NCBI RefSeq assembly: GCF_964355755.1
Contig: NC_092676.1
Coordinates: 10,338,288-10,398,287, forward strand
DNA: 60,000 nt
Reading direction: 5' to 3'
Origin: Antedon mediterranea
Lineage: Eukaryota; Echinodermata; Crinoidea; Comatulida; Antedonidae
The notes beneath the pieces were generated by a model. The model saw only the letters and a list, made by a program, of their open reading frames with translations. It had not been told where the DNA came from and did no database searches. This document shows, piece by piece, positions 56,004-60,000 of this stretch; within the stretch, counting starts at the first letter, position 1, and every line of letters starts with the position of its first letter. The position numbers were made by a program, and so were the translations under genes.

Positions 56004-59000
56004 GTAGATGTTTGATTTAGTCTAATTTGAATTAATGTATTTTAACAGTTTTTTTTTTACATTTTATTAATGATAATCATCTGGTGTTTTGCACAAGGTC
56101 CGATGTATTTCAATATAAAGAATCGATACTACTAGGGTATCTTATAAACTTAAAATAAACCAATTTAATCCCACATCAATCAACCCGATCAGTTATTGTA
56201 GACCTATTGATTCATTAACTATCATTAAATTACATGTATGTATAATATTCTTTAGATAAGACGTTCTGCGACTTGATTAGGATGCAAAAGGATCTTAACA
56301 ATGGTACCGGTACATTAACAGATATCCGCGACGGAACAGAATACAAGCGCATTTCATCCATCTCGCCACTAAACACCAATGATGTATTAATAACCTTTAT
56401 ATTGAATACAGGTTTGTTGGGTTTTTTTTTCTAGAATATAAATGTTCTAAGATGTACAATTAAATTAATGCCCTCGTCCAAACAGTAAGTATTATACATA
56501 GACAAAACATATACCAGTTACATGTGTTGGTGAATGAATTATTGCTTGGTATAATAAGTTACGCGTGTTGTTATCTCTTTAGATGGCGTGAGTATATTCT
56601 CATCTTCGAAAAAAAGTCTGTGGCCAGTTTACTTGGCAATAAATGAATTGCCAGTCCAGCTGAGGTGAGATACCGTAACATTAAAACAGCAGCTGATTCA
56701 AGTTGACAAAGTCAATGTTATAATGAAATAATTTATAGATTATGGTCTTCTCTGGTCTGTATGATTACCCAAATACATAACCGAATCGCCAACAAAAAAA
56801 CATTTCTCTTTAAGCTAAAAAGGCTTCTATTATCCACATACAATCACTGACTCCTAAATAATATTAATCAAATTTCATTGATATTTTCAATCGGTTTCTT
56901 TTGTTTACTTTGTTTTTTTTTTTGTTTTTTTTTTTTAAATTAATTTGTACATTATTTTTTATTTTGGCAGCTTTTTAATTTTTTATCACAAACTCTGTAC
57001 ATTAAAAAGAAAAGAGAAATAAATGTTCTGAAATGAAATAAAATGAAATGTATACATTATCACATTTTTTAAAAGTGAGTACAAATAAAATACTGATACA
57101 AATGTATTATTCATCAGGTTTTCAAGGAAGTACATCATCCCATGCGACTTGTACTGCAGTGCAGAAAAACCCAACATGCAGATGTACTTATCAAAGCTGA
57201 TAAGGAATATTAAAGAGTATGATGAAGGTCCGGGTTTGTTTATTATAGTACAGATCTTTAGTTAAAGAAAGCATTTGAATTTATTAACAAAACAAATCTA
57301 TCTATCTTATTACAATGGGCCTGTCATTTGCAAATGTAATATGTGAGCCGAAATTATGTTAATGGTGTTCAGTTATCTTAATTTTTGTTGGATAAACATA
57401 ATTACATCACAGTACCTTACCGTATAGTATATTGATTCATGAATGATACAATATCATTATTTAGGCATTGAGATGATGACATTTTATGGGAGAAAAACGG
57501 TGAAGGCGAGACTATTGGCTGTGGCAGTGGACCTACCAGCAAAGGCAATCGTTGCTAATATGAAGCAGTATAATGGCAAGTTTGGCTGCCATATGTGCTT
57601 TGCCGAGGGAGCTACGCCACCAAATTGTCCATTGCATCGATACTATCCGTTTGGCGAGTACCCAAGCCGTACTCATGACTCCATTATGTGCGATGCCAGA
57701 CAAGCCGTAACATGCGGAGATTCTGTAAGTTATTTTTATATTCATACCGTAAACTCTAAGCTATACATTAAAAAACGAACTTAATCTATATGAAAGCAAT
57801 GACAAAAATGTGGTGATAATTTTTTTTTTAAAGCGCTCAACCAGGACTAGAAGTTCCCTGGATCTTCTCCAACATGCATACGCCTTAACCTTATAGTCTC
57901 AACTTAAAAGAGAGTTGATCTCAACCGTGCATGAAGCTAGGGCTTGTAAACAAGCGTAGTCAGTACAATATAGTATAAAGTAGAGCAATACAGTATTGTC
58001 AAATAAAACATAATTACACTTTTATATACTAATTATTTATCTATGTAGGTGCGAGGCGTTAAAGGTGCTTCTCCACTTGTTTTTTTACCCTACATTGATT
58101 TAACGACCATATTTCCAGTCGACTGGATGCATTGTGTTCTTCTTGGAGCAACTAAAGCAATGCTGAATCTTTGGTTTAGCAAGGATTCAAGAGGAACACA
58201 ATTTTATATGGGATCAAAGGTAAGCATGTGTTGAAAGAGTCTGGTAGACCTAATTGCTTTTTTTTTAACATAGACATCAGCAAACTGATTGACTGACTAT
58301 TAATAAATAGGCAACTAACGTCGTAACTAAACTATAAACATGCACATTAACTTGTTTGCTTTTATCTAGATTGCTCTTCTGAATAGGCGGTTGTTAGATA
58401 TTAAAATTCCCTTTTTTATTGCACGTCGTCAGACAACTTTAGAAGATTGCCAGCATTGGATAGGTAAACGTACACTTTATCATATGTATTCATGGTCATC
58501 TATCAAAAATCTACAACTTGGCCCGTATGTGGGTCCGACGTCGAAACGGCCCGGAAGAACAGTTTTCAATATTGAAGTGTGCTCGGGCAGATTTCTCGCT
58601 TTTTGGATAATATGTAAATTTTAATAAATTATGAATTTTAATAAAACTAGTTTCAGGTTCGTATTGATTGAAGTATAATGTAATTCATATTGGTTCAATA
58701 TATAAACTATTATTCTACTTTGTGTCACAGCTTCGGAGTACAGAGAATGGCTTGTCCATTTCTCAGTACCAGTGTTAAGAGGAATAATGGATTTGGTTAT
58801 TTTTGACCACTTTTGTATGTTTTGTGTCGGGAATATGCCTACTGACACAAGCATCTGTTAGCGACGCCGATATAGTAGAGGCAGATGGCCTACTACAAAA
58901 TTTCTGCCGCATCTTCCCAGATATTTACGGTAGGTCAACACAATCTTTAAAATGACAATGCATATTATTTGACATTAGTCTCAAATACTTAGTGAGTTAA

Positions 59001-59650
59001 AATAAAATGGCGATGACAATAAGTATACTTATATAATAGACTTGTTGTTTTTTTAGGAGAAACTAAGCAGACAATGAATATTCACCTTATCTCGCACCTT
59101 CTGGTGGTCTGTAGAATGTATGGTCCACTTTTCAATTATTCATGCTTTGGTTTTGAGTCAATGAACGCTTTTCTGAAGAAAATGGTTCATGGTTCGCGAT
59201 ATGTGAATAGTCAGGTACTGTCCAGTTATTTTTAGCATTCCTCAATGATGCATGCGCTTTAAATACATTTTAATAAGTGTACATACTTGTTTTCACAGAT
59301 ATCGTTTGCTATAGGAATGGCAAAGGCCCTTCCGCAATTAGTTAAAGAAGTAAACGACAAGACACAGACATCCCAAAACGTAACATCACTTATCAAACAG
59401 TTATCAACCAAACTCCTACGGTAGATCACTTGTAATTTTGTATGATTGTGTACATTCTGTATTAATTTTATTACTGTATATATATTTATATATTTTAGAG
59501 TAGCATGTGGGAATGCCATGCATAATTAAGTACCGGTATACATGAATGCATACTACTATCAAATTATACTTTTGTAGAGAGGACAACAAACAAGATATCA
59601 TAAGCAAGATACATCCTATCAAAGAAAATGATACTCATATGAGTAGTTAA
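55268..59650 (+). CDS. tnp2/EnSpm-like transposase gene, 11 exons, slightly damaged
   Basis: Exons: 55268-56003, 56256-56411, 56583-56664, 57118-57228, 57465-57724, 58049-58219, 58370-58463, 58731-58929, 59057-59214, 59299-59420, and 59499-59529 or 59578-59650. All have AG/GT borders and compatible phases. The protein (about 700 aa) has a Ser-rich basic N-terminus, a zinc-like CERCYTELDRGMPCACGG, then DGVSIFSSSKKSLWPVYLAI, ELPVQLRFSRKYII, VDLPAKAIVANMKQYNGKFG then CHMC, VRGVKGASPL, PVDWMHCVLLG, ASEYREWLVHFSVPVLRG, MNIHLISHLL and CFGFESMNAFLKKMVHGS. These are the landmarks of the Tnp2/DUF4218-type EnSpm/CACTA transposase. Lesions: in-frame TAA at 55334-55336 and a frameshift near 58825. The gene may start at a later Met. 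No CACTA ends are seen. Confidence 0.7.
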
Positions 59651-59689
59651 ATGGCGTTTATGGGCTGTTTTTACAAAATTGTAAATATT

Positions 59690-59955
59690 AGTCAGCTGTA
59701 CAAAGTACTGAAGAGTAAATGACTACGGAAGTATGAAACAATAGGTTTTGTATATAACAATAGAGGTATTACCGTATATATTTTTAATTAGTTACATACT
59801 ATTATGTTGTGTTGGTAACATTTAAAGTGGGTTAATTCAGTGTGTTGCCTACTATATGCTGTATAATTTAAATTGTACAACTTGTAGTCCAGTTTTACAA
59901 AGTAGGCCTACTGAAAAGTAAATGACTACGGAAGAATAAAACAATAGTTGTTTTG
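59690..59955. repeat. ~205-bp-spaced direct repeat beyond the transposase gene
   Basis: ACAAAGTA..CTGAAGAGTAAATGACTACGG at about 59700 and again at about 59897, each followed by a GAA..AAACAATAG word. The second copy contains AATAAA (59936-59941), a possible polyadenylation signal for the transposase gene. Confidence 0.5.
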
Positions 59956-60000
59956 ATAGTATAAAATAGGTGTGATGTTTCGGATATATAACAATATAGG

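Noticed and set aside
58464-58620. Extra transposase exon reading KNLQLGPYVGPTSKRPGRTV
   Set aside because: Skipping it joins exon 7 to ASEYREWL in phase and matches the family; retaining it leads to a stop.

Overview
This is an animal nuclear DNA window: AT-rich, intron-bearing genes with GT-AG junctions, and dense in transposons. The frequent TAGGCCTA-type words, tRNA-derived SINEs, Penelope elements, OTU-bearing Helitrons and BEN-domain coding suggest a marine invertebrate, possibly a deuterostome such as an echinoderm. This is inference, and I cannot name a species.

Layout. 1-2700: minus-strand remains of a Helitron protein (OTU protease, tandem basic repeats, Cys-rich segment, DUF6570-like segment), running off the left edge. 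3675-9332: two minus-strand paralogous host-type genes, A with six exons and B as a last exon only; one A exon looks like an RPA-type OB fold. 9590-12345: a second broken Helitron with a 54-bp coding repeat expanded to about 20 units. 12480-15480: relics and an 18-bp tandem repeat. 15495-23264: a nested fold-back structure with GCATTCGAATGC-rich inverted ends, containing two smaller long-inverted-repeat elements, a Penelope relic and a small two-exon coding end. 26390-28240: two transposon-like coding fragments on opposite strands. 28609-35446: minus-strand gene C with a run of very short symmetric exons; its last intron holds two head-to-tail copies of a hairpin-ended element. 35580-36250: a SAMD3-like coding relic. 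36500-41780: mostly repeats, with a SINE at 39965-40217.

41790-44176: a MULE-type transposase pseudogene with a SWIM finger. 45293-45895: a strongly self-complementary CGGGAT-rich array. 46912-53418 (minus): a BEN-domain gene whose Pro-rich repeat exon is split by a nearly intact Ty3/gypsy-like LTR retrotransposon (47803-52351, 150-bp LTRs, 5-bp target duplication). 53420-54870: a 5'-truncated Penelope-like element with a GIY-YIG endonuclease and a hammerhead-ribozyme-like motif. 55268-59650 (plus): an 11-exon tnp2/EnSpm-like transposase gene with one nonsense codon and one frameshift.

I see no operon-like logic. The main theme is transposons of at least six classes nested in, or abutting, host exons and introns.
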